In this document: piece after piece, positions 8,163 to 16,244 of the stretch | How positions within the stretch are numbered: the first letter of the stretch is position 1 | Layout of the letters: each line of letters begins with the position of its first letter | From: an uncultured bacterium | Lineage (GTDB): Bacteria > Bacillota_I > Bacilli_A > RFN20 > CAG-826 | Reading direction: 5' to 3' | Assembly: GCA_949285455.1 (NCBI GenBank) | Contig: CASDXP010000007.1 | Span: forward strand, 1-38,300 | DNA: 38,300 bases | Program-made: the position numbers and the translations under genes | The notes under the pieces: model-generated | What the model saw: the letters and a program-made list of their open reading frames with translations, nothing else | The model's database searches: none | What the model was told of the DNA's origin: nothing

Positions 8163-9085
8163 AACATGTCTTTATTTTAAATCCGAAAGCTGGTCCTAAA
8201 TCGCGCGTGGAAGAGATGACTTCTTACATCGAAGAAAATCTTTCTTCTTTAGATTATGAAATCTACGTCACAAAAGCTCCAAAAGATGCGACCTCCTTTA
8301 CGAAAAATTATCTAAAAGAACATCCGGATATCGACATCAGATTTTATTCTTTAGGTGGGGATGGAACGTTAAATGAAATCGCTTCCGCTTTAGTGGGTGT
8401 TAAACGCGCTTCGATCGCGGCTTATCCTTTAGGAAGTGGGAATGATTTTATCAAAGTATTTGGTAAAGTCGATGACTTTAAAGATTTAAAGGCGCTTACG
8501 ACTTCTCCGACGAAAGTTATCGATTGTTTAATGTTAGATAATCTAACTTGCGTCAATATCGTCTCTTACGGTTTCGATGCTTCCGTCCAATTTCAGATGC
8601 AAAAATATCGTCGCTTACCTTTGACTGGCGGTAAAACCGCTTACAATATGGCAGTGCTCAATGCTTTCTTATTTAGGATGAATTATCCGATCGAAGTTTA
8701 CGTCGATAATAAATTATTTTTCGATGGGAAAGCCTTACTTATGGCAGTAGCGAATGGTATTTGTTACGGGGGAGGTTATTTCTGCGCGCCTAAAGCGAGA
8801 GTGGATGATGGTTTCATCGATGTTTGTCTCGTGTCGAAAGTTTCTAGATTGAAGATTATGTCTTTGATTAAAGTTTATAAAAATGGATTGCACCTCGATG
8901 AACCAAGATTAGAAAAATATGTCCATTATACAAAAGCAAAAGATGTCTATATTAAGGCTAAGGGTAACAAGAAAATTTCTTATCAAATCGATGGTGAACC
9001 AGGGAAGATTAAAGAGATGCATATTAAAATCTTAAAAGAGGCTTTAAACTTCGTCATACCTTCTCACCTCATAAAAAATAATTAA
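8159..9085 (+). CDS. Diacylglycerol kinase-family lipid kinase (YegS/DgkB type)
   Basis: A 308-residue soluble lipid kinase predicted to phosphorylate diacylglycerol (or an alkyl analogue, sphingoid base or other lipid alcohol) with ATP at the membrane face. The nucleotide-binding GGDGT is at 66-70, followed by LNE. The second glycine loop PLGSGND is at 90-96. The C-terminal beta-sandwich carries ANGICYGGGY (near 198-207) and the IDGE motif near the end. Length is normal. It overlaps the AGPS-like gene by 4 nt and is the last gene of the operon starting at 3110. The genomic setting suggests that it returns (ether) diglycerides to phosphatidic acid. Confidence 0.88.
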   Translation: MKHVFILNPKAGPKSRVEEMTSYIEENLSSLDYEIYVTKAPKDATSFTKNYLKEHPDIDIRFYSLGGDGTLNEIASALVGVKRASIAAYPLGSGNDFIKVFGKVDDFKDLKALTTSPTKVIDCLMLDNLTCVNIVSYGFDASVQFQMQKYRRLPLTGGKTAYNMAVLNAFLFRMNYPIEVYVDNKLFFDGKALLMAVANGICYGGGYFCAPKARVDDGFIDVCLVSKVSRLKIMSLIKVYKNGLHLDEPRLEKYVHYTKAKDVYIKAKGNKKISYQIDGEPGKIKEMHIKILKEALNFVIPSHLIKNN

Positions 9086-9113
9086 AAAGGCCACTAATAT
9101 TTTGTATTATTAT

Positions 9114-9122
9114 TGTTATAAG
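9114..9122 (+). promoter_or_regulatory. Extended -10 promoter for the degV gene
   Basis: TGTTATAAG (TGnTATAAG) lies 38 nt before the degV start. No good -35 is seen at the expected distance, as is normal for extended -10 promoters. The resulting leader of about 30 nt carries AAAAGGAG. Confidence 0.45.
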
Positions 9123-9160
9123 AAAAAACACATCACATTTAAAAGGAGAAAAATTAATAC

Positions 9161-10009
9161 ATGAAAATTATTATCTCATCAGAATCTAGTCAAGACTTAG
9201 GTCAAGAACTCATTAAGAAACACAATATTAAAATTATTCCCTTCCAATTAATTATCGGTTCTAGAACTGGAAAAGATGGTGTCGATTTATTCGCAGAAGA
9301 CATTTTCAAATATTATGACGATACGGGCAATCTCGCTCATACGTCCGCGATTAATGAGGCAGAATATGCGACATATTTTGAACAATTATTGAAAGAAGGG
9401 GACGGTGTCATCCACATTTCTTTAGGTTCAAAAATATCTAGTTCGTGCGGAAGTGCGATGAAGGCTGCGGAAAGATTCGCGGGTAAAGTTAAAGTTATCG
9501 ATTCCCAATCTTTATCGACCGGTATTGGTTTACTTGTCATGTACGCCGCAGAATTAAGAGATGAAGGTAAATCGTTAGATGAAATCTACGAACAAGTTAA
9601 CGCTCGTGTCCCCCATGTTCAAGCCTCCTTCGTCTTAGAAAAAGTCAATTTCTTGTATAAGGGTGGAAGATGTAGCGCTCTTTCTTATTTAGGAGCGAAC
9701 ATTTTAGGCATCAAACCACAAATTGTCTTAAGAGATGGAAGATGCGTTTCCGGTCGTAAATTTAGAGGTAAATTTAACGAAGTAGTGAAAAAATATGTCG
9801 ATACGACTTTAGAAGAATTTAACCATCCTGATTATCATATGGTCTTCATCACCTATACGACCGCGGATGATGAAATTGTCAATTGGATCGAAGTGACATT
9901 AAAAGCGAAAGGCTTCAAAAATATCTACATCACTAAAGCGGGTGGAACTATCTCTTGCCATTGCGGCGCGCATACGCTTGGCATCCTTTATTTTAACGAT
10001 GGAAAATAA
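9161..10009 (+). CDS. DegV family fatty-acid-binding protein
   Basis: A 282-residue DegV/FakB-fold protein. In Firmicutes such proteins bind fatty acids and, where FakA is present, present them for phosphorylation. Visible features are the N-terminal strand with ISSESS (5-10), the loop TSAIN (61-65) that holds the lipid carboxylate in the family, ISLGSKISSSCGSA (86-99), and the C-terminal AGGTISCHCGAHTLGILY. The start has AAAAGGAG ten bases upstream. It has its own promoter, 75 bp behind the lipid operon, and fits the lipid theme. No FakA kinase gene is in the window, so the partner is unknown. Confidence 0.88.
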   Translation: MKIIISSESSQDLGQELIKKHNIKIIPFQLIIGSRTGKDGVDLFAEDIFKYYDDTGNLAHTSAINEAEYATYFEQLLKEGDGVIHISLGSKISSSCGSAMKAAERFAGKVKVIDSQSLSTGIGLLVMYAAELRDEGKSLDEIYEQVNARVPHVQASFVLEKVNFLYKGGRCSALSYLGANILGIKPQIVLRDGRCVSGRKFRGKFNEVVKKYVDTTLEEFNHPDYHMVFITYTTADDEIVNWIEVTLKAKGFKNIYITKAGGTISCHCGAHTLGILYFNDGK

Positions 10010-10039
10010 GTAAGTTTTCATTGCAAGTAATTTGATACC

Positions 10040-10058
10040 GAGATGAGACTCTCTTTTT
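10040..10058 (+). terminator. Weak possible terminator after degV
   Basis: A short GAGA-TCTC stem (10040-10043 with 10050-10053) is followed by TTTTTC. The stem is only 4 bp, so this is tentative. Confidence 0.25.
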
Positions 10059-10100
10059 CATTTTTTCTTGTATTATATAAAGTGAAAGGAGAAGTGAAAT

Positions 10101-10424
10101 ATGTCTTATAATAAAGATAAATTTCCGTGTGGCACATTGCTTATCGCTATGCGCGACGTGAACGTCTATCTTCTACAAGATGTAAACGATTTAAATTTAC
10201 ATCACGAAGATGCGAATGATTTCATCGTCGAACGTGACGGGCGTTACGTACGCGTGAACGAGCCCAGTCTGAAAATAGACTGTGACGACGTCGAACGCGC
10301 GGCATTCGCCTTATTTAGCCGTCATAGCATCAAAGCGATGTATTTGCTCGTTAACGAACACGAAGTTTACGCGTTATCGTTAGACGGAATGAACGTCAAA
10401 TTGACGAAGATCACGCTAGAATAG
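10101..10424 (+). CDS. Hypothetical small protein, CpG-dense gene
   Basis: A 107-residue soluble protein with GAAAGGAG nine bases before the ATG and its own downstream terminator. No family is recognised. The sequence has no signal peptide or membrane segment and is rich in Asp, Val, Asn and Arg; a mixed alpha/beta fold is plausible. The base composition is odd. I count about 37 CpG dinucleotides in 324 bp, much denser than the flanking genes, which points to a different history or strong codon bias. An AT-rich stretch, TTGTATTATATAAAG, just upstream probably contains the -10. Confidence 0.75.
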   Translation: MSYNKDKFPCGTLLIAMRDVNVYLLQDVNDLNLHHEDANDFIVERDGRYVRVNEPSLKIDCDDVERAAFALFSRHSIKAMYLLVNEHEVYALSLDGMNVKLTKITLE

Positions 10425-10441
10425 GAAATTATTAACGTAGT

Positions 10442-10478
10442 AAAAAGGCTAGAAAGGATAACCAATTTAGCCTTTTTA
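10442..10478 (+). terminator. Rho-independent terminator
   Basis: AAAAAGGCTA (10442-10451) pairs with TAGCCTTTTT (10468-10477), followed by ATTTTTG. It closes the small gene ending at 10424. Confidence 0.85.
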
Positions 10479-10842
10479 TTTTTGCTCGTTTTTCTTAAAA
10501 TCGCTGGGCCGAAAGAAAAGTTGGGGTCAAATTGATAGCAAAAATTGCAGTAGAAAAGTGTTCTTTTATGTTAATCAAAACCATTTCCCTTCATTTTGTA
10601 TTTATTGAAGTAGTGAACCTTTTATAATTATCATCTCATCTAAATGATGTTACGTGAAACATCGTTATTAATTCACGTGAAGTATGATTCATTAATCAAT
10701 GACACTATTTATTCTAATTATATCTTTTTTACCTTCAAGTAAATTTTTTAATTAATGATGTACATCTAATATTCATTTTAAAAAGGCAAAATGAGCGATT
10801 TAAGCCACTTTTATTCATTCATCGATAAATTTATCGAACATA
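10479..10842. other. AT-rich intergenic stretch without a supported gene
   Basis: No open frame with a start and RBS is convincing on either strand. The one structure seen is an inverted repeat ACGTGAA (10652-10658) / TTCACGT (10672-10678) with a 13-bp spacer. It could be an operator or the remains of the decayed gene downstream. Confidence 0.5.
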
Positions 10843-10865
10843 AACAAAAGAGTGCTTGCGCACTC
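10843..10865 (-). terminator. Terminator of the decayed surface-protein gene
   Basis: On the minus strand GAGTGC (complement of 10860-10865) and GCACTC (complement of 10850-10855) form a perfect 6-bp stem with a GCAA loop, followed by TTTTGTTT. Confidence 0.8.
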
Positions 10866-10898
10866 AATTGTTAGTTATCTTTTTTAATAGATGAACGA

Positions 10899-11279
10899 TT
10901 AACGATTATTTTCTTGTTTACGACGTCTAATAGAATAGATTACAAGGGCGACGATCGAAGTAATCGCGCTTAAAGCGATGACGACGATGATGACCGTTTG
11001 CGAATTGTTCATAATGTCAGAATAGAAAGCTGGGCTAGAAGAAGCATTGGTAAGGGCAAGTTGACCTTCCATCGCAGCAATCTTATCTTGAACGGTCACT
11101 TTGTTAGTTCTATCACCAGCATAACCTGTATCGCCATTAGCGAAATCGCTAATAGTGGCACTGTCTAAACCAGTCGCACCTTCAACGTGCCATGTCGTTT
11201 TTAATGTTTCAATATTATTAAAACCATTATCAGCATCGTTTTCGCAGGTGTAATAAGCTTTTATGTAAAATAATTTTAT
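10899..11279 (-). pseudogene. 3' remnant of a TM-anchored surface protein, paralogue of the gene at 11541-12479
   Basis: The minus-strand frame is open from 11279 down to the stop at 10899. It encodes a tail aligning with the C-terminal third of the intact neighbour: AYYTCENDADNGFNN against GYYTCSSDMDNGYGN, a similar D-F-G stretch, then a TM helix and the basic tail RRRKQENNR against MKRRHSKKN. There is no signal peptide, no good start with an RBS at the 5' end of the homology, and a stop just upstream. A GTG at 11099 could start a 66-residue peptide but would split the homologous domain. The terminator at 10843 survives. It is best read as a 5'-deleted duplicate. Confidence 0.75.
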
Positions 11280-11473
11280 TTAATTTATTGAAATATAGAA
11301 AGGGTAGGTACTTTATTTATTTTAGATATGCTAAAAAGAAGAAAAGAGTCCTTAGAAGAAATAATAGTAGTATTTTAAATTTAACTGATTAATTACTCGT
11401 TTAAGCAATATTATCACTTAGTTAATCGTTACTTTCTCATTATTTTTTATTCTTTTTTTCAAACTATTAATAA
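11280..11473. other. AT-rich spacer, nothing recognised
   Basis: This lies between the truncated paralogue and the terminator of the intact gene. No homology to the missing N-terminal part is visible, which suggests deletion rather than simple frameshift decay. Confidence 0.5.
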
Positions 11474-11512
11474 TAAAAAAGTAGCGATCTTTTATCGGAG
11501 AAGACCGCTACT
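11474..11512 (-). terminator. Terminator of the surface-protein gene
   Basis: The minus strand reads AGTAGCGGTCTT, a short loop, then AAGATCGCTACT followed by TTTTTTATT. The stem is long, with one G-T pair. Confidence 0.88.
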
Positions 11513-11540
11513 GAAAGAATAAATTTAATTATTTAACTAA

Positions 11541-12479
11541 TTAGTTCTTTTTGGAGTGACGACGTTTCATGCTAATGAAGACGATAGCAGAGACGGAAAC
11601 GACACTTAATAAAGTTACGACAGCAATGATAATACCATTATCCATGTTGCCGAAGGAGATACCAAATAATAGTGAAGATTCAGCGGTGGATGCTTCATAT
11701 CTTGCTTTCATTGCTTCATATTTGGTCCAAACGTTAGTGGAATTTTCGACACGTTCACCGGTGGCATAATCTTTGCCTTCGAAATCATTAATTAAGACTT
11801 GATCCATACCTTCATTAGGTGTAAACCAAATTCCACCTTCAGCAGCTTCTGGATTGTGAATCCAAGTTTTGGTGAATTCAGCCCAATTACCGTAGCCATT
11901 ATCCATATCGCTGGAGCAAGTATAATAACCTTCTAATACATGTTTATAAGCACCAGCAATAGCGCTATTTTTGCCATATTCAGATTGAAGACTTCCGCGA
12001 GAGAATTGTATGCCATTATCCCAAATATAATAAATTTGTGCATTATCACCTGTAAAATAGGTGTAAGGAGCAAAGGTATTATTACCTTCTGCATCCGTGC
12101 CAGTGTTGATTTCGGCTGCTTCAGTGTTCCAAGTATCAGCATCATTTCGAATGTAGAAAGTTATTTTTCTACCAATCGCTGTTTTTGGAACATCGTAGTA
12201 TGCTAACCAATTAGCACCGGTCTGGACTTGTGCATAGCCTGCTGCTTCAATTGTTTGTTCAACAGCCGTACCCTCCTCATTATAAATGCGAACAGAGGTA
12301 ACATTTCCTTCAGTGTAATTATTTCTGTTAACCCACATACGGAAGCTAAGAGCAGAAGTATCGACATCACCTTCAGCAGCGGAGGTAGATACCATTCCTT
12401 TTGGCGCCATAAGGCCCGCTAATGCACCAACGGCCACAGCTGCACCAATAAATGCAAAGAACATTTTTTTAATTTTCAT
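11541..12479 (-). CDS. Secreted, C-terminally membrane-anchored surface protein, possible carbohydrate-binding
   Basis: A 312-residue protein with an N-terminal signal peptide (1 to about 35, ending TSAAEG), an extracellular region, a C-terminal hydrophobic helix (about 283-302) and a basic tail MKRRHSKKN. There is no LPxTG motif, so anchoring is by the helix. The ectodomain is rich in Trp, Tyr and Asn. Its N-terminal half (for example FRMWVN, WLAYYDVP, KITFYIRN) looks like a beta-sandwich of the starch-binding type, but no family can be named with confidence. AAGGAGGAA lies ten bases upstream of the start. It is transcribed separately from the starch operon (terminators on both sides) but sits directly beside it. 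A truncated paralogue follows. Confidence 0.72.
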   Translation of the reverse strand: MKIKKMFFAFIGAAVAVGALAGLMAPKGMVSTSAAEGDVDTSALSFRMWVNRNNYTEGNVTSVRIYNEEGTAVEQTIEAAGYAQVQTGANWLAYYDVPKTAIGRKITFYIRNDADTWNTEAAEINTGTDAEGNNTFAPYTYFTGDNAQIYYIWDNGIQFSRGSLQSEYGKNSAIAGAYKHVLEGYYTCSSDMDNGYGNWAEFTKTWIHNPEAAEGGIWFTPNEGMDQVLINDFEGKDYATGERVENSTNVWTKYEAMKARYEASTAESSLLFGISFGNMDNGIIIAVVTLLSVVSVSAIVFISMKRRHSKKN

Positions 12480-12654
12480 GCGTTAAAGTTCCTCCTTTCA
12501 AGAAATTATTAACAATTTAGTGAAAATTGTCGTATTTTTTGAACGTTACGCAGAAACGTGTTCATATTTCTGATAACTATTTTATTAGTTTTACTAATGT
12601 ATAGCAATAAAAAAATAATTATATACGTAGTATATAAATTTTAATTAAAGTGGA
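12480..12654 (-). promoter_or_regulatory. Upstream region of the surface-protein gene with an imperfect palindrome
   Basis: A leader of more than 100 nt contains GAAC...GTTC at 12541-12563 (four outer base pairs, a bulge, then three more). It could be an operator or an mRNA hairpin. A possible extended -10 (TGCTATACAT on the minus strand) lies further upstream, without a good -35. Confidence 0.3.
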
Positions 12655-12685
12655 TAAAAAAGAGGAGAGTTTTTAGTTCTCCTCT
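12655..12685 (-). terminator. Terminator closing the starch lipoprotein operon
   Basis: The minus strand reads AGAGGAGA (complement of 12678-12685), a 9-nt loop, TCTCCTCT (complement of 12661-12668), then TTTTTATCC. It is the first terminator seen after the pullulanase gene start at 24223, marking a six-gene unit. Confidence 0.85.
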
Positions 12686-12711
12686 TCTTAAATAATTGTT
12701 AAGAATGATAA

Positions 12712-13512
12712 TTAGTTCGCAGCTTCAATCCAAATGCTGAAGTCATTCACATTGTTATTATATATCTTAAGATAAATGTTATAACTTCCAGCTGTGACAA
12801 CTTCGATGTTACCATAACCACCAGTTTGTTGCTTCATCGCACCGGTAGAAATTGCACTTCCTTCACCTGTTTCCCAGTTGCCGGCGAACCAATCGTGTTC
12901 CGGTTCTTTATCATTACAAATTTTCCATAAGTCGCCTGTTTCAAATTCGACGCCTAAGGCCATATATTCGGCACAATTTGGAATGAGTGGTTTAGGATTA
13001 ACATCCATTATGATACCACCTTCTGGTTCCCATTCTGTGCCGGTGACGAATGAACCTTCACCAACGATGTAATAATTATCGCCTGTCGGGGTAGGTGGAA
13101 TATCTCCACCTCCACCTCCATCCACAAGTGGGAAGTCACCTGTGTAATTGAAGAAAGCGTATAAGATCATCCCATCTTCACTAGGAACTTCACTATGCCT
13201 TGTTGGTGAACCGTTTCCATCGTAAGATAGCCACGTTTCAAATTCGACATTTTCTTGCGTGGAAGTAACGCTAGTTTTATCAGGTAAAGCGCTGCCTGGT
13301 TTAGCGACGTAAGTAATGGTGTTTTCTAAGAATAAAGTGGGAACTTTTTCTCCTAGTTCACCATCATATCTTCCTTCATCAGAAAGGACGAGATAAGTCG
13401 TAACATCTTCTTCCGCATTTTGAATATGATCCATCGTTGGAGGAAGAGGATTTGAGCACGCCCCGAGGGCGAAGGAGCCAAGGGCTAATAATGTGATAAA
13501 TAATTTTTTCAT
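12712..13512 (-). CDS. Lipoprotein with one probable glycan-binding module
   Basis: A 266-residue lipoprotein with lipobox LGAC (Cys19). An N-terminal domain (about 30-125) of unknown type is followed by a Gly/Pro linker (131-142) and one copy of the module shared by the operon's lipoproteins (146-263: YYIVGEGSF, EYMALGVEFETGDLWKICN, AGSYNIYLKIYNN). The module pattern recalls SusE/SusF- or X25-type starch-binding domains, but that is an inference from layout. It is the last gene of the operon, 23 bp after the amylase gene, with AAAGGAG about 14 bases upstream. Expected location is the outer face of the cytoplasmic membrane. Confidence 0.78.
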   Translation of the reverse strand: MKKLFITLLALGSFALGACSNPLPPTMDHIQNAEEDVTTYLVLSDEGRYDGELGEKVPTLFLENTITYVAKPGSALPDKTSVTSTQENVEFETWLSYDGNGSPTRHSEVPSEDGMILYAFFNYTGDFPLVDGGGGGDIPPTPTGDNYYIVGEGSFVTGTEWEPEGGIIMDVNPKPLIPNCAEYMALGVEFETGDLWKICNDKEPEHDWFAGNWETGEGSAISTGAMKQQTGGYGNIEVVTAGSYNIYLKIYNNNVNDFSIWIEAAN

Positions 13513-13535
13513 AAGTTAGTTCTTAACTCCTTTCT

Positions 13536-16178
13536 TTACGATTTAGTAACGATGATGCCATAAGGCGTCAAGCGTCCATTTTCATTCGCGCCATTTAAGG
13601 CCCAAACTTGTTCTGCGCCAGATACGCTTACTGTCGTCGTTTGTCCATCCATACCAGCATTAATGTAGATGTGGAAGGTTCCACCTTCAGCAGTGATGAT
13701 GAATTCATATAAGTCAGTAATCGCGCCATTCACACCTTGGTAAGAATAGAATTCGCCATATTGACGTTTAATTTGAGCGAGAGTTTTGTAAAGATTTAAC
13801 ATAGAATTTGGATCACTTGCTTGTTGCTCGCTATTGGCGAGTGTAGCGTTATAATCGTCCCATGTGACATGATATTGATCAAATTGATAATCAGTGGTCA
13901 TGTCTTGATATTCGCCACCCCACTTAAATGGTTGACGATACCATAAATCTTCATTGTTCGCATAATCATATAGCGCAATATGTTCATTCAAGTTACCGCT
14001 CATACCAAGTTCATCACCGTAATAGATGAAGGAAATACCTGGGTTGAGCATGATGGTTGCCGCGTGTACTTTCGCACGATTAATTTGCGTTTCCGTACCA
14101 GTTATGGCTTGCGTATGTGAGATGTTATTAACTCTATTGATCGCACGGTCGACGTCATGGTTAGAAGTAAATGGTGAGTTGATGAAGTCAGGTCTATTAC
14201 CTTCTGGTACTTGGACACCATTCACGTTATTAGAGCCATTTCCAGAGTAATTAGAATAGGTTTCAGTGTTTTGCGTCGTACCAGCAAAGCTTGCATTCAT
14301 ACCAGAAGTCGTACGATACAAGTATTCTTGCGTATGGTAATAAAGTGAGAAGTCAAGTTGCGAATCCATCGATTGATAGTAGTAAGCAATTCTTTGACCC
14401 CAACCATCTAAGTTTTCACCTACTAAGAAGCAATCGGGATTGATAGCTTTAAGTTGAGCGTTAAATTCTTTCCAGAAGTTGACGTTCTTAGTCATGTCAC
14501 TTGAATAATCAAATGGGACAGTTACTTCTTCTAGTTGTTCGGTGTCATAATATGTTCTTTCACCGATATCGGAGATAATTAAGTCGTTTCCGTATTCATC
14601 GACTTCATCACGCATGTAAATATGTTTGACGGCGTCAAGTCTAAAGCCATCGAGACCGAAGGATAACCAATATTTAGCCATGTTGATGACTAAGTCTCTC
14701 GTAGCTTGACAATCGTAATTGAGTTCAGCCATACCAGAACCAAACTTACCGTAATAATAGTAATGTGATTCGCCATCGCGATACCAATCTGGATGGTCTT
14801 CAACTGGAATTTGAATGTATTTGCCATCTTCATATTTTTGGACGAGATCACCTTCATATTTCCAGTGGTAGAGGTCACGGTAGTTAATTTCATTACCGTA
14901 TGGATCTGTGCCTTTTCTCGCATTTTGTGAATTTTGGAACCACACGTTATTTTTCGAAGTATGGTTAAGGACGAGGTCCATCAAGACTTTCATACCTAAT
15001 TCATGGGCTTTATAAAGTAGTTCACGGTAATCTTCGATTGTACCAAATTTTGGATCGATTTGATAATAATCGACGATATCGTAACCATGATATGAATTAG
15101 ATAATTGTATCGGTGTAAGCCATAAGACTTGGACACCTAAATCATCTAGATACGGTAAGGCATTGATAATACCTCTAATATCACCTAAGCCATCGCCGTT
15201 AGAATCAGCGAAGCTAGCGACGAAGATTTGATAGCCAACACCTAAGCCTTTGAAAGCTTCAGCGGTCGGTGACATACCGAAATTATCTTGACTTGAATTG
15301 ACGTTAGATTCACTACGGTATTGACCAGTTGTATCAGTGATAGTTGGATTAACTTCGTATTCTTTATCGTAATAGAACGTGTAATTAGCGACGTTACCTT
15401 GGATGCAGAAGATGTGCATTGCACCATTTTCTCTCCAATGGGTTTGGAAATCGTTGATGTAAGTATCCGCACCTCCATCGCTCACCCAGTGCGTACCGCC
15501 ACCCATCGATTCTTCTTGCATGATTAAGAAGCCGACACGTGTTGCACCTTCGAAGTTGAGAGGATTACCAGTTCTACCTCCGACGATGTCAGTGCGTGTT
15601 AAATCGATATCCATGATGCGGCCAGATTGCACTAAATCTTGGCCTTCGCCACCAATATTGGTCATCCATGAACTAGTCATAGCGCGATAATTAGCAGTGA
15701 CTTTAGGATTGTTAGCGCCCCAAAGGGTACCTTCTAGGTTAGAAGGGGCTGCTTCCCAGAACCAAATAGCGTAATTATCGTAATCTTCAAATGTGCCGCT
15801 AGTTCTGAGGTAGTGGATGTAGACGTGACCTTCTTCAGACCAAGAATCGAGCCAATCTTCATATTCTTCAGAATCCATGCCACCTACTACTTCTGCATCA
15901 TATAAAGCATTCGTCGTAAATGATGATTGAACATTAGTTAAATCTTTATCCCATCCTTTAAACGTATAGGAAAAGATATCATCGTCAGGTCTAGTTGGGG
16001 TTGGGCCTTCGTAGACGGCTGTTCCGCCAGCTTCGACGGTATCAGTGAATAAAGTTTCTCCATCCCAGTTAGCGAAAGTGACGTTATAATAGCCTGGCGG
16101 TGGTGGAGTTGGACCAGGTGGATCGCAACTGACCACTAGTAGCGTCACTAAACCTAACATTAAATATTTAAGTTTCAT
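13536..16178 (-). CDS. GH13 alpha-amylase lipoprotein with InlB-like repeat and CBM41-like domain
   Basis: An 880-residue surface lipoprotein (lipobox VVSC, Cys18, then a Pro-rich linker) predicted to hydrolyse alpha-1,4-glucan. Order: InlB/Listeria-Bacteroides-type repeat (about 31-95), a CBM41/PUD-like domain (about 116-272; IHYLR..DYDNYAIWFWE, HWVSDGGADTYIND), then GH13 (about 312-800) and a C-terminal beta domain. The GH13 part shows the calcium loop NGDGLGD (327-333), DLVLNHTS (401-408), GFRLDAVKH with nucleophile Asp515, LVGEN with acid/base Glu588, and SNHD with Asp675. All catalytic residues are intact. Subfamily and exact product cannot be fixed; a neopullulanase-like or maltogenic activity is possible. 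It lies between two module lipoproteins in the same operon. Confidence 0.9.
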   Translation of the reverse strand: MKLKYLMLGLVTLLVVSCDPPGPTPPPPGYYNVTFANWDGETLFTDTVEAGGTAVYEGPTPTRPDDDIFSYTFKGWDKDLTNVQSSFTTNALYDAEVVGGMDSEEYEDWLDSWSEEGHVYIHYLRTSGTFEDYDNYAIWFWEAAPSNLEGTLWGANNPKVTANYRAMTSSWMTNIGGEGQDLVQSGRIMDIDLTRTDIVGGRTGNPLNFEGATRVGFLIMQEESMGGGTHWVSDGGADTYINDFQTHWRENGAMHIFCIQGNVANYTFYYDKEYEVNPTITDTTGQYRSESNVNSSQDNFGMSPTAEAFKGLGVGYQIFVASFADSNGDGLGDIRGIINALPYLDDLGVQVLWLTPIQLSNSYHGYDIVDYYQIDPKFGTIEDYRELLYKAHELGMKVLMDLVLNHTSKNNVWFQNSQNARKGTDPYGNEINYRDLYHWKYEGDLVQKYEDGKYIQIPVEDHPDWYRDGESHYYYYGKFGSGMAELNYDCQATRDLVINMAKYWLSFGLDGFRLDAVKHIYMRDEVDEYGNDLIISDIGERTYYDTEQLEEVTVPFDYSSDMTKNVNFWKEFNAQLKAINPDCFLVGENLDGWGQRIAYYYQSMDSQLDFSLYYHTQEYLYRTTSGMNASFAGTTQNTETYSNYSGNGSNNVNGVQVPEGNRPDFINSPFTSNHDVDRAINRVNNISHTQAITGTETQINRAKVHAATIMLNPGISFIYYGDELGMSGNLNEHIALYDYANNEDLWYRQPFKWGGEYQDMTTDYQFDQYHVTWDDYNATLANSEQQASDPNSMLNLYKTLAQIKRQYGEFYSYQGVNGAITDLYEFIITAEGGTFHIYINAGMDGQTTTVSVSGAEQVWALNGANENGRLTPYGIIVTKS

Positions 16179-16244
16179 GAGCGTCCGCTCCTTTCAAAAG
16201 ATAATATAAAAGATTTTTTAAATTAAGATTAATAATTATTAATA

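Noticed and set aside
11541-12479. Sortase-anchored protein
   Set aside because: The C-terminal helix and basic tail look like a sorting signal, but there is no LPxTG-like motif before the helix.
12541-12563. CcpA (cre) operator for the starch genes
   Set aside because: The palindrome GAAC...GTTC does not match the cre consensus (TGNAANCGNNNNCA type), and it lies upstream of the separate surface-protein gene, not of the operon.
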